A stretch of DNA of 64,000 nt from Acidobacteriaceae bacterium (lineage in GTDB: Bacteria > Acidobacteriota > Terriglobia > Terriglobales > Acidobacteriaceae). Both the position numbers and the translations under genes were made by a program. The notes beneath the pieces were generated by a model. It did not search any database. It saw only the letters and a program-made list of their open reading frames with translations, and was not told where the DNA came from. Shown piece by piece: positions 44,736 through 53,758 of this stretch. The stretch spans positions 434,001-498,000 of the forward strand of contig JAOAPN010000004.1 in assembly GCA_025462885.1 (NCBI GenBank), read 5' to 3'. Positions within the stretch are counted from its first letter, which is position 1; the number at the start of each line of letters is the position of its first letter.

Positions 44736-45617
44736 ATGAACGGTTTACTGGTTTTGGACAAGCCTGCGGGGATGACCTCGCATGATGTGGTTTCGATTGT
44801 TCGGCGCGCGACGGGTGAGCGGTCGATCGGGCACCTAGGGACGCTGGATCCGATGGCAACTGGAGTGCTGCCGCTGCTGCTGGGGAAATACACGCGGCTG
44901 GCGCAGTTCTTCGGCAAGGCGGAGAAACAATATACCGGCACGATCCGCTTTGGATTCGCTACGGATACCTTTGACGCCGAAGGGGCTCAGGTGGGAGAGG
45001 CTGTCCCTCTGAGGCTTGGACTCGACGAGTTGAGGGCGCTGTCGGTTCGCTTCAACGGCGAGATGGACCAGGTTCCGCCGGTGTATTCGGCGAAAAAGAT
45101 CAATGGGGTTCCGGCGCATAAGCTGGCTCGGGCTGGAGTCGATGTGCCGGTGAAGGCGGCTCAAATCTTTATTCATGCGTTTGAGCTGCTGGGGCTCGAT
45201 GAGTCAGTCGGGGAGGCGAGCTTTCGAATGCATGTGTCAGCGGGTGGCTATGTGCGGTCTGTGGCGCATGAACTGGGTCAACTGGCCGGGTGTGGCGCGC
45301 ATCTTTCCAGCTTGCGGAGGACGCAGGCTGGGCCGTTTACTTTGGAACAAGCAATTACGGTGGATGCCTTGAAGGGGATGGCTGGCGCGGCGGAGATCGA
45401 GGGGCGATTGCCGCATCCGCGGACGATCCTGCCCGAGATGCCGGCGGTGACGGTCGACGAGCAGACGGCAGGGAAGCTGCGGAATGGGATGCAGGTAAAT
45501 CTGCCCGAGTATTCGTCGGCTCCGCTGGTGAAAGTGTTCACTTCGCCTACCGATATGTTGGCGGTGACGAAGCGGGTCGCGGGGACACTGATGCAGCCGA
45601 TTATCGTGCTGGGGTAG
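44736..45617 (+). CDS. truB: tRNA pseudouridine(55) synthase
   Basis: 293 residues. Converts U55 of tRNA to pseudouridine. Catalytic Asp38 lies in GHLGTLDPMATGVLPLLLGK; KYTRLAQFFGKAEKQYTGTIRFG and MDQVPPVYSAKKINGVPAHKLAR follow, and YVRSVAHELGQLAGCGAHLSSLRRTQAGPF is the last conserved block. A short PUA-like tail is present. It stands alone on the plus strand, convergent with the esterase gene. Confidence 0.96.
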   Translation: MNGLLVLDKPAGMTSHDVVSIVRRATGERSIGHLGTLDPMATGVLPLLLGKYTRLAQFFGKAEKQYTGTIRFGFATDTFDAEGAQVGEAVPLRLGLDELRALSVRFNGEMDQVPPVYSAKKINGVPAHKLARAGVDVPVKAAQIFIHAFELLGLDESVGEASFRMHVSAGGYVRSVAHELGQLAGCGAHLSSLRRTQAGPFTLEQAITVDALKGMAGAAEIEGRLPHPRTILPEMPAVTVDEQTAGKLRNGMQVNLPEYSSAPLVKVFTSPTDMLAVTKRVAGTLMQPIIVLG

Positions 45618-45655
45618 AGAGGCAGTTGTTCGTTGCTGTGTGGGTTCGTGCTGAT

Positions 45656-46372
45656 CTATTTCTTTAGAAGTGGGGTGACTAAGGGGAGGACGTTGGTGGC
45701 TACGATCTTGTTGCCTGATGCGGTGGCGTGCGTGCGGTCGCGTTGCATCATGCCGTCGACTCCGAAGACGTTCTGGAGGAGGAAGGGCAAGAGGGGGACG
45801 CGGTATTTTTTGGCGAGCAGGGTGTAGGTGTCGGTGAATTGCTTGATGTAGTCGGGGCCGTAGTCGGGGGGCAGGGTGATGCCGGCGAGGACCACTTTGG
45901 TGCCGCTGGCTTTGAGGGTTGAGACGATCTTGTCGAGATTGGCGCGGGAGTCAGCGACCGGCAGGCCGCGAAGTCCGTCGTTGCCGCCGAACTCCACGAC
46001 GACGACGTCCGGGTGGAGGGCGAGCACGCTGGGGATGCGTTCGATTCCGTCCTTGGTGGTGTTTCCGCTGACGCCGAGGTTGACGACGCGGTAGTGAAAG
46101 CCCTGGGCTTCGAGGTCGGACTGGAGGTAGTCGGGGTAGCTTTCGCCGGGATCGGTTCCGAAGCCTGCGGTCAGGCTGTCGCCGAAGCAGACGATCACGG
46201 GGCGAGGATCGTTTTTCAGGGACTCGCTGGCCGTGGGCAGGCTCTTTTCGGAGGCCGGGCCTCCAGTGCTGGAGTCGAGAGTCGATGCGCGCTGCGAGGC
46301 TTTATCGACGCGGCATCCGGTGAATGCGAGGGGGAGAGCGGCTAGTATGAGGAGGTGGCCAAGTTTGTGCAT
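45656..46372 (-). CDS. SGNH-hydrolase lipoprotein (TesA-like arylesterase)
   Basis: 238 residues with a lipobox (LAFTGC at the end of the signal) and an SGNH/GDSL esterase: IVCFGDSLTAGFGTDPGESYP (Ser nucleophile), VVNLGVSGNT, VVEFGGNDGL (oxyanion Asn), and RDRTHATASG (catalytic Asp-x-x-His). E. coli TesA is encoded divergently from ybbA/ybbP, the arrangement seen here, which strengthens the call. A 22-base palindrome lies in the shared promoter region. Confidence 0.9.
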   Translation of the reverse strand: MHKLGHLLILAALPLAFTGCRVDKASQRASTLDSSTGGPASEKSLPTASESLKNDPRPVIVCFGDSLTAGFGTDPGESYPDYLQSDLEAQGFHYRVVNLGVSGNTTKDGIERIPSVLALHPDVVVVEFGGNDGLRGLPVADSRANLDKIVSTLKASGTKVVLAGITLPPDYGPDYIKQFTDTYTLLAKKYRVPLLPFLLQNVFGVDGMMQRDRTHATASGNKIVATNVLPLVTPLLKK

Positions 46373-46473
46373 CTGTTTCTAAGGTTAGCAAAGCGGCTTC
46401 CGGCTCTGAAGTTTGATCGGGAATCAGGATGACAATTTCATGTGGCGAACTTCTGAGACGGAACGCTAGCTTG

Positions 46474-46515
46474 CATCGTTCAAATTTGAACGATGTAAGA
46501 AATACCACGTAATAC
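46474..46515 (+). promoter_or_regulatory. Perfect palindrome over the promoter of the YbbA-like gene
   Basis: The 22-base perfect inverted repeat (CATCGTTCAAA and its exact inverse) at 46474-46495 overlaps TTGAAC, the -35 element of TTGAAC-N18-TAATAC (46486-46515), which lies 38 bases before the GTG start at 46553. It is a typical repressor-operator layout (TetR- or MarR-like symmetry) in the divergent region between the esterase and the ABC genes. Confidence 0.6.
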
Positions 46516-46552
46516 ATAAGCAGATGCATCTGGAGCTGAGGAGATAGACCTG

Positions 46553-47323
46553 GTGACTGAACGCGTGCTTTCGTTGTCGGACCCGATGATTGTGGTGGAT
46601 GGTTTGCGACGTTCGATCCGGAACGGCACGCGGACGGTGGATATTTTGAAGGGCATCGACTTCTCGGTGCCGCGGGGACAGTTCGCGGCGATTATGGGGT
46701 CTTCCGGGTCGGGCAAGTCGACGCTGCTGGGACTGCTGGCGGGACTGGATACGCCGACGGCCGGGAACGTGCATTTGAACGGGACCGCAATCTCGTACTT
46801 GCCGGAGGACAAGCTGGCGCAGGTTCGAGGCAAGACGATCGGGTTCGTATTTCAGTCGTATCAACTGATTCCTACGTTGACGGCGCTGGAGAATGTGCTG
46901 CTGCCGCATGAGCTGAACTCCGATGCGAAGGATGGGAAGGCGGGGCTGGCGCGGGCGCGGGAGTTGATGGAGAGCGTCGGGCTGGGCGACCGGATGGATC
47001 ACTATCCGGTGCAGCTTTCGGGGGGAGAGCAGCAGCGGGTCGCGCTGGCGCGCGCGTTTATCCTGCGACCGCCGATTGTGCTGGCCGATGAGCCTACGGG
47101 AAATCTGGATACGACCAACGGCGCGCATGTGCTGGAGTTGCTGCTGAACCTGAATAAGAAGGAAGGCACGACGCTGGTGCTGGTGACGCATGATCCGGTG
47201 CTGGCGAGCTACGCCGACCGGCGAATTGTGCTGCGGGATGGCGTAGTGCTCTCGGACGAGATGAATCGGGATGCGGAAGCAGCAGGGCACGCGGCGGTGA
47301 TTGCCGGCGGCGGGTCGCGCTGA
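46553..47323 (+). CDS. ABC transporter ATP-binding protein, YbbA-like
   Basis: 256 residues. Walker A GSSGSGKSTLLGLLAG, Q-loop GFVFQSYQLIPTL, signature [15 protein letters not shown], Walker [15 protein letters not shown] and H-loop VLVTHDPVLA are intact. Start GTG at 46553 has GAGGAG upstream. It overlaps the permease start by three bases. In E. coli the equivalent pair YbbA/YbbP is divergent from tesA and is thought to act on lipids or in stress; the substrate is not known. Confidence 0.92.
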   Translation: MTERVLSLSDPMIVVDGLRRSIRNGTRTVDILKGIDFSVPRGQFAAIMGSSGSGKSTLLGLLAGLDTPTAGNVHLNGTAISYLPEDKLAQVRGKTIGFVFQSYQLIPTLTALENVLLPHELNSDAKDGKAGLARARELMESVGLGDRMDHYPVQLSGGEQQRVALARAFILRPPIVLADEPTGNLDTTNGAHVLELLLNLNKKEGTTLVLVTHDPVLASYADRRIVLRDGVVLSDEMNRDAEAAGHAAVIAGGGSR

Positions 47324-49920
47324 TGGCGGGGCTTTCGTACGCTTCGGCGGTAAGGATTGCGGCGCGGGAGATGCGTTCGTCGCGCGGCAAGTTTTTTTTC
47401 GTGGTGCTGTCGGTGGCGATTGGGGTAGCCGCACTGACGGGCGTGCGGGGCTTTTCGGCTTCGTTTCGCGGGACGCTGTTGATGCGGGCGAGGTCGATCC
47501 TGGCGGGAGATCTGTCGGCTCGGATGTTTCAGCAGCCGACTCCGGAGCAGGAGAAGGCGCTGGCTGAGATCGAGGCGAGCGGGGTGAAGATGACTTCGGT
47601 GACGGAGTTGCTCTCGATGGCGAGCGCTCCGAAGACGATGGATCCGCTGCTGGTTTCGTTGAAGGCGGTGGATCCGGCGGACTATCCGTTCTATGGGATG
47701 GTGGATCTGGCTCCTGCGGGTACGCTGCGGGATGTGCTGGGGCCGGAGACAGTGGTGGTGGCGGATGATCTGCTGGTCCGCCTGAAGCTGAAGGTCGGGG
47801 ACTCGCTGAAGATTGGGAGTAAGGAGTTCCGCATCGCGTCGGTGGTGACGAATGAGCCGGACCGGCTGAGCGGGAATTTTGCGGCGGGGCCGAGGGTGCT
47901 CATTTCGCGCGCCGGGCTGGAGGCGAGTGGGCTTCTCGCTCCGGGAAGTCATGCGGGGCAGCGCTATTTGTTTCAGGTGCCGAAGCCGACGGGTGGAGCG
48001 CCGATCTCCGATAGCGCCGTCGCGGATTTGAAGGACCGGCTGGTAAAGATGCTGCCGGAGGCGCAGGTGACGGACTACCGCGAGACGAATCCGGCGCTGA
48101 CGCAGGGTTTGGATCGCGCAACGAGTCTGCTTTCGCTGATGAGCCTGGTGGCGCTGGTGCTGGGAGCGGTCGGCGTGGCGATGGCGATGCGCGCTCATCT
48201 GCAGCAGCGGCTGGATACGATTGCGATCATGAAGTCGCTGGGGGCGCGGTCGGGGCAGATCATGAAGATCTACCTGATGCAGACGTTATTGCTGGGGCTG
48301 CTGGGTGGAGTGCTGGGCGTGGCGCTGGGTGTCGGGGTGCAACTTGCATTTCCTATTCTGCTGGCGAAGCTGATCGACGTCGATACGGAACTGCATGTGC
48401 AGTGGCGCACGGTGATCACCGGGCTGGGTGCGGGAGTTTTGACGACATTGTTGTTTACGCTGCCTCCGCTGCTGGACATTCGTGGAGTTCGACCGATTCT
48501 GATTTTGCGGCGAGCGGTGGAGGATAATGACGATCCGTTCGTTACGGCGATCTTCAAGAAGCTACGGAAGAATGTCGCGCAGATCGGTGCGGCGTTGCTG
48601 ATTCTGGCGGGGCTAGCTGCGATTGCTACGACCTTGAGTGATTCGGCGACTGTGGGAAAGGTCTTCTCGCTGGGTCTGGTGGCGGTGCTGCTGGTATTAC
48701 TTGGCGCTTCGGCTGTGGTGTTGGGCGGCCTCAAGTTTTTCCTGAACCGGACGCGGCTGAGTCTGCCTTCTTCGCTGCGGCATGGGCTGGCGAATCTGTA
48801 TCGGCCGGGAAATCCTTCGGCGGCTCTGCTGGCCGCCCTGGGGATGGGCGTGATGCAGATCATGACGGTTTACCTGGTGCAGCAGTCGGTGGTGTCGGAC
48901 CTGCATATCTCTTCGGCTCCGAATCTGCCGAATGTGTTTCTGGTCGATATCACGAACGACGAGATTGAAGGGATCAAGGTGCTGCTGAAGGGGCAGGGTA
49001 GTGTGACGGCGGCTCCGGAGCTGCTGCCGGTGGTCTCTTCGCGGATCATGGCGCTGGATGGGGTTCCGGCGAGTGAGTTGAAGCTGAAGAATTTTCCGAA
49101 GCGGATGCTGCAGTCGATCTCGCTGACGTGGTTCGATGGGCCGCCGCTGGGGACTACGGTGATCAAAGGTAAGTGGTGGACAGCCGAGCAGGCGGCCAAC
49201 GCAGGGAAGGCTCCGCTGGTCGTGGTGAACGACCGCACAGCGGAGCGGCTGGGAGCGAAGGTTGGGTCGACGATTGAGTTCAGCGCGCAGGACACGAAGT
49301 TTGTAGCGACGGTAGTAGGGATCTCGAAGGTCGATGGGCAGCATGCGTTTTCGCGGGCGGAGTTCATCCTGCCGCGAGCCTCGCTGGCTGGGCTTCCGGT
49401 GGTCTGGTATGGCGGTGTACATGCCGATCCGAACCGGGTCGGCGAGTTGCAGCGGGCGCTGTACCAGGCGTTTCCGACAGTGACGGTCATCAACGTGGCG
49501 CAGGCGCTGGAGACCGTGCGGGCGGTGGTGATTCAGATTACTTACGTGATCCAGTTTCTAGCGGCGTTCAGCATCTTTGCCGGCATCGTGATCCTGGCGA
49601 GCAGCGTGGCTGGGACACGGTACCGTAGGATTCGCGAGGTGGTGGTGCTGAAGACGCTGGGGGCTACACGGGCTCGGATCGCGACGGTGTTTTCAATTGA
49701 GTTTGCGGTGCTGGGTTTGGTGGCTGGGGTGGTCGGAATCGGGTTTGCGAATGTGATCGCGAAGGTGCTGCTGACTCGATTGACGGCGGTGTATCACTTC
49801 CAATGGGGCTGGAATGCGGTCGCTCTGCTGGGAACCGCAGGGTTGACGGTGGCGACCGGCTGGCTGGCGAGTCACCGGATTCTCGGACAGAAGCCACTGG
49901 AAGTTTTACGCGAGGAATAA
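47323..49920 (+). CDS. Large FtsX-type ABC permease, YbbP-like
   Basis: 865 residues. The N-terminal helix (KFFFVVLSVAIGVAALTGV) and two FtsX modules with helices at about 263-400 and 770-860 flank big extracytoplasmic domains; MRAHLQQRLDTIAIMKSLGARSGQ and VVVLKTLGATRARI are the cytoplasmic coupling motifs. This is the ten-helix COG3127 layout of YbbP. It is co-translated with its ATPase. Confidence 0.9.
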   Translation: MAGLSYASAVRIAAREMRSSRGKFFFVVLSVAIGVAALTGVRGFSASFRGTLLMRARSILAGDLSARMFQQPTPEQEKALAEIEASGVKMTSVTELLSMASAPKTMDPLLVSLKAVDPADYPFYGMVDLAPAGTLRDVLGPETVVVADDLLVRLKLKVGDSLKIGSKEFRIASVVTNEPDRLSGNFAAGPRVLISRAGLEASGLLAPGSHAGQRYLFQVPKPTGGAPISDSAVADLKDRLVKMLPEAQVTDYRETNPALTQGLDRATSLLSLMSLVALVLGAVGVAMAMRAHLQQRLDTIAIMKSLGARSGQIMKIYLMQTLLLGLLGGVLGVALGVGVQLAFPILLAKLIDVDTELHVQWRTVITGLGAGVLTTLLFTLPPLLDIRGVRPILILRRAVEDNDDPFVTAIFKKLRKNVAQIGAALLILAGLAAIATTLSDSATVGKVFSLGLVAVLLVLLGASAVVLGGLKFFLNRTRLSLPSSLRHGLANLYRPGNPSAALLAALGMGVMQIMTVYLVQQSVVSDLHISSAPNLPNVFLVDITNDEIEGIKVLLKGQGSVTAAPELLPVVSSRIMALDGVPASELKLKNFPKRMLQSISLTWFDGPPLGTTVIKGKWWTAEQAANAGKAPLVVVNDRTAERLGAKVGSTIEFSAQDTKFVATVVGISKVDGQHAFSRAEFILPRASLAGLPVVWYGGVHADPNRVGELQRALYQAFPTVTVINVAQALETVRAVVIQITYVIQFLAAFSIFAGIVILASSVAGTRYRRIREVVVLKTLGATRARIATVFSIEFAVLGLVAGVVGIGFANVIAKVLLTRLTAVYHFQWGWNAVALLGTAGLTVATGWLASHRILGQKPLEVLREE

Positions 49921-49943
49921 GCTTTAAGAAGCTTCGTACGGCC

Positions 49944-49963
49944 ACTGGGAAGACCCAGTCTTT
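49944..49963 (+). terminator. Weak terminator-like hairpin after the YbbP-like gene
   Basis: ACTGGG-AAGA-CCCAGT followed by CTTTCG: six-base stem, short T-run, 24 bases after the stop codon. A minor candidate. The rest of 49921-50114 has nothing clear. Confidence 0.35.
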
Positions 49964-50114
49964 CGTTCGCGAGATATGGCAGGCTGTTTATTGGGAGAAA
50001 TAGTGTTTCTATTGACACAGGTATACGCGGTTCCATAGATTTCAAAGGCGACGGTGTGGGCTGGACTATGTCAGTCGCGAAATTTATTTTGGTTCTTGAG
50101 AAGGCGAGTATTTT

Positions 50115-51431
50115 ATGCGGATGATCTGGCGTAGTTCTTTGCGTGGCGCGGTGGCTTTAGGGCTGATTGGAAGCATGGGTTTGCAGGCGGGCGCGCAGGC
50201 TTCGAGCCAGTCGCAGGCCCGGGAGCAAGCCCAGGCTGCGGCTGCGAAGGCGCAGGCCGCACAGGATGACTCCGGGCCGCTGGCGGGGGCTACTCCCGCA
50301 CAACTCGCCGGGATTGCGAAGGACAATTCGCGGCACTTTGGAGATGATCCGGAGGATGGTGGGCCGATTGCTACCGATCTTTCGCCGAAGTTGACGCCGG
50401 TTGCGGTCGATAAAGTGATGCGGAAGGTGGCGGATTGGCAGTTGGAGCGGGCCGAGCCATATTTCGATCGCATCTGGACGTGGAGTGTTCTGTATAGCGG
50501 ATTCATGGCGGCGTCGGAGTCGCTGGGAGATCCGAAGTACCGCGATGCGATGGAGCGGATGAGCCAGAAATATGACTGGCAGGTCCGGTCGCATCTGCCG
50601 GATGCGGATGATCAGAGCGTGGGGCAGACGTATCTGGAGCTTTATCTTCTGAAGAAAGATCCGGCGATGATTGCTCCGCTGAAGGCCGAGTTGGATGCGT
50701 TGCTGGCATCTCCGCGGGTGGCGAAGAATCCGGGGCCGAACAAGCCGATCGTATGGTGGTGGTGCGATGCGCTGTTTATGGCTCCGCCGGTGTGGGCTCG
50801 CATGTATGCGGCGACGGGCGATAAAAAATACATCACGTACATGGATGAGGAGTTTGCCAAGACCTCGAAATTGCTCTACAGCAAGGAAGACCATCTGTAC
50901 GCGCGGGACATTTCCTACCTGACGAAGACAGAGAAGAACGGCAAGAAGATGTACTGGTCGCGTGGCGAGGGCTGGGTGATGGGCGGGCTGGCGCGGACGC
51001 TTGAGTATCTTCCCAAGGGCGACCCGGCGCGGCTGAAGTATGAGCGGCAGTTGAAGGAGATGGCTGTTGCGGTGGCGAAGGCGCAGGGCCCGGATGGCCT
51101 TTGGCGGGCGGGAATGCTGGATCCGGCGAGTTACTCGGTGGCGGAGGTCTCGGGTTCGGCGCTGATGACGTATGGGCTGGCGTGGGGCGTAAATCATCAC
51201 CTGCTGAGCGCGAAGCTATATCGTCCGGTGATCGAGAAGGCCTGGGCGGGGATGCTGCAGCATGTATATGCGGACGGGCGGTTGGGAGGGATTCAGCAGA
51301 CGGGGGCGGAGCCTGCTCCGTTCCGGCCGACGGCCAGCTACACCTATGGGGTTGGAGGCTTCCTGCTGGCGGGGACCGAGGTGAAGCACCTGGGGTCGCA
51401 TCGCATCCGCGTTGTTGGACACAAGCACTGA
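50115..51431 (+). CDS. Glycoside hydrolase family 105 (unsaturated rhamnogalacturonyl hydrolase)
   Basis: 438 residues. A signal peptide (GAVALGLIGSMGLQAGAQA) precedes a Gln/Ala-rich linker and an (alpha/alpha)6 barrel with HLPDADDQSVGQTYLELY, PIVWWWCDALFMAPPVWARMYAATGD (catalytic-region Asp near 217), YWSRGEGWVMGGLARTLEYLPKGD and DPASYSVAEVSGSALMTYGLAWGVN. GH105 enzymes remove the unsaturated galacturonyl residue left by pectin and rhamnogalacturonan lyases, hence a role in pectin use. It is followed by galK and galT. Confidence 0.9.
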   Translation: MRMIWRSSLRGAVALGLIGSMGLQAGAQASSQSQAREQAQAAAAKAQAAQDDSGPLAGATPAQLAGIAKDNSRHFGDDPEDGGPIATDLSPKLTPVAVDKVMRKVADWQLERAEPYFDRIWTWSVLYSGFMAASESLGDPKYRDAMERMSQKYDWQVRSHLPDADDQSVGQTYLELYLLKKDPAMIAPLKAELDALLASPRVAKNPGPNKPIVWWWCDALFMAPPVWARMYAATGDKKYITYMDEEFAKTSKLLYSKEDHLYARDISYLTKTEKNGKKMYWSRGEGWVMGGLARTLEYLPKGDPARLKYERQLKEMAVAVAKAQGPDGLWRAGMLDPASYSVAEVSGSALMTYGLAWGVNHHLLSAKLYRPVIEKAWAGMLQHVYADGRLGGIQQTGAEPAPFRPTASYTYGVGGFLLAGTEVKHLGSHRIRVVGHKH

Positions 51432-51501
51432 TGCGGCGGTTCGATGGAGCCAGGCTGTAGGATGTTTCAGTGAATCAATTCAGGTTTATACGGACAGGGA
51501 A

Positions 51502-52704
51502 ATGACGGTTGATGCGGCACGTGCGCTCCAGGTGCACTCAGAGCGGTTTGGAGCAGAGGGTAAGTCGTTTCGTGCGCCGGCACGGGTCAACCTGATCGGC
51601 GAGCACACCGACTACACGGGCGGACTGGTGATGCCGATGGCGATCGATTTTCAGACGATTGCCGTTGTGAGCCCCCGGCAGGATGGGCGGGCCGTGTTTT
51701 ACTCCGAGAACTTTGGCGACGAGTTCTCGTTCGAGATCGCTACGCTTGGCCTGGATGGACGAGGCGAATGGAGTGACTATCCTGCCGGCGTGGTGTGGGC
51801 TTTGCGGCAGGAGGGCGTCCCGGTGAGCGGCTTCAACATGACGCTGTGGGGGAATGTCCCGCTGGGTGCCGGGCTGAGTTCTTCGGCGTCGGTCGAAGTA
51901 GCTACGGCGATGGCGCTGCTGGATGCGGCTGGCGTCGAACTGCCGATTGAGCGGCTGGCGAATGTGTGCCGCCGGGCTGAGAATGAATTTGTCGGCGCGA
52001 AGACCGGGATCATGGACCAGTTCGTAGTCGCGGGTGCGGTGGCGCACCGGGCGATGCTGCTGGACTGCCGGGCGATGACGTTCGAGCTGCTGCCGCTGCC
52101 TGAGGATGTGCGGGTGGTGATCTGCAACTCGATGGTGAAGCATCGGCTGGCGGACGTGGCTGGCTATGGCGATCGTCGCGGCGAGGTAGAGGCGGGGCAG
52201 GCCGTGGTCCGCGCGGAGCGGCCTGCGGTGGAGTTGTTGCGGGATGCGACGCTCGATGACTTGGCGGCCTGCGCGGACAGGATGAGCGTCGAGAGCCTGA
52301 AGCGCTGTCGTCATATCGTGACGGAGAATACGCGGGTGCTGGAGTCGCGCGAGGCGCTGCTGGCTGGGGATGTTGAGACGTTTGGTGGGATCATGTATGC
52401 CGCTCACGTGAGTATGCGGGACGATTTCGCGGCGAGCTGCGAAGAGGTCGATGAACTGGTAGAGATTGCACTGCAGCAGGACGGTTGCTACGGTGCTCGC
52501 ATTACGGGCGGCGGGTTTGGAGGCTGTACGGTGAACCTGGTGAAGGTAGCGGAGACTGAGGTATTTGTTGCGGCGGTGAAGGCTGGTTACAAGGCGTCGC
52601 TGGGCATCGATGCGGAGTGCTTTGTGTGTGAACCGTCGGACGGGGCGCTAGCGCTGCTGCGGGCTGCGGGTTCAAGCGCAACCACCTTACAGGCAGGTGC
52701 TTGA
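51502..52704 (+). CDS. galK: Galactokinase
   Basis: 400 residues; phosphorylates galactose at C1 (Leloir pathway). GHMP-kinase motifs: RVNLIGEHTDYTGGLVMP (substrate), VPLGAGLSSSASVEVATAM (ATP loop) and ARITGGGFGGCTVNLVK. ATG at 51502 follows AGGGA and is preferred over an upstream in-frame ATG at 51412. It overlaps galT by one base. Confidence 0.95.
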   Translation: MTVDAARALQVHSERFGAEGKSFRAPARVNLIGEHTDYTGGLVMPMAIDFQTIAVVSPRQDGRAVFYSENFGDEFSFEIATLGLDGRGEWSDYPAGVVWALRQEGVPVSGFNMTLWGNVPLGAGLSSSASVEVATAMALLDAAGVELPIERLANVCRRAENEFVGAKTGIMDQFVVAGAVAHRAMLLDCRAMTFELLPLPEDVRVVICNSMVKHRLADVAGYGDRRGEVEAGQAVVRAERPAVELLRDATLDDLAACADRMSVESLKRCRHIVTENTRVLESREALLAGDVETFGGIMYAAHVSMRDDFAASCEEVDELVEIALQQDGCYGARITGGGFGGCTVNLVKVAETEVFVAAVKAGYKASLGIDAECFVCEPSDGALALLRAAGSSATTLQAGA

Positions 52705-53756
52705 TGAAACCGCTTACGCAGAGTGTATGGCTGGCGAAGAGTCCGCATCGGCGTTACAACCCTTTGAAGCAGGAGTGGGTGCTGGTGTCTCCGAACCGCA
52801 CGCAGCGGCCGTGGCAGGGGCAGACGGAGAAGACGGCTGAGCCTGCGGGACTACAGTTCGACCCGGAGTGCTACCTGTGTCCCGGAAATGTGCGGGCGGG
52901 CGGAGCACGGACGGATGTTTATAAGAGTACGTACGTCTTCGAGAATGACTATGCCGCGCTGAAGCCCGACGTGCCGGACCTGACGGTGGATGAGGCGGCC
53001 AAAGGTTTGCTGATCGCCGAAGGGGAGAGCGGGGTGTGCCGCGTGATCTGTTTTTCGCCGCGTCATGACCTGACGCTGGCGAAGATGTCGGTGGGGGAGA
53101 TTCGCGCGGTGGTGGATGTCTGGACGGAGCAGAGCGTGGAGTTGGGCGCCAGTCCCGACATACGGTATGTGCAGATCTTCGAGAATCGCGGCGCGATGAT
53201 GGGGGCGAGTAACCCGCATCCGCACGGACAGGTGTGGGCGAGTCGGTCGCTGCCGAACGAGATCGTGGCGGAACAGAAGGGGCAGGCGGCGTACCGGGCG
53301 GAGCATGGCAACTGCCTGCTCTGCGCCTACCGCGAACTTGAGATGGGTCTGGGAGAGCGCGTCGTAGCGTCGAACGAGAGCTTTGTGGCGGTGGTCCCGT
53401 ACTGGGCGGTGTGGCCGTTCGAGGTGATGGTGCTGCCGGTTCGCCATGTAGCGGACCTGCAAAGCATGACTCCTGCGGAGCGGGACGGGCTTGCAGAGAT
53501 TTTGAAGACGGTTACGGCGACGTACGACAAGGTGTTTGATACGCCGTTTCCTTATTCGATGGGGTTGCATCCCCAGCCCTGTGATGGAGAAGTGCATCCG
53601 GAGTGGCACTTCCATGCACACTTCTACCCGCCGCTGCTGCGCTCGGCTACGATTCGGAAGTTCATGGTGGGGTTCGAACTGCTGGGTGGACCGCAGCGTG
53701 ACATTACGCCGGAGACAGCGGCCGAGATGCTGCGCCAGGCAGGATTGAAGAGCTAA
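52704..53756 (+). CDS. galT: Galactose-1-phosphate uridylyltransferase
   Basis: 350 residues. UMP transfer between UDP-glucose and galactose-1-phosphate. Active-site H172-P-H174 in ASNPHPHGQVW, zinc-site CYLCPG near the N-terminus, and a second cysteine pair NCLLCAY. ATG at 52704 overlaps the galK stop. It precedes a Gfo/Idh gene by two bases. Confidence 0.95.
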   Translation: MKPLTQSVWLAKSPHRRYNPLKQEWVLVSPNRTQRPWQGQTEKTAEPAGLQFDPECYLCPGNVRAGGARTDVYKSTYVFENDYAALKPDVPDLTVDEAAKGLLIAEGESGVCRVICFSPRHDLTLAKMSVGEIRAVVDVWTEQSVELGASPDIRYVQIFENRGAMMGASNPHPHGQVWASRSLPNEIVAEQKGQAAYRAEHGNCLLCAYRELEMGLGERVVASNESFVAVVPYWAVWPFEVMVLPVRHVADLQSMTPAERDGLAEILKTVTATYDKVFDTPFPYSMGLHPQPCDGEVHPEWHFHAHFYPPLLRSATIRKFMVGFELLGGPQRDITPETAAEMLRQAGLKS

Positions 53757-53758
53757 CC

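Noticed and set aside
46466..49422. Several Arg/His/Gln-rich minus-strand frames across the YbbA/YbbP-like genes
   Set aside because: Typical GC-rich shadow frames; ATPase and permease motifs lie on the plus strand.
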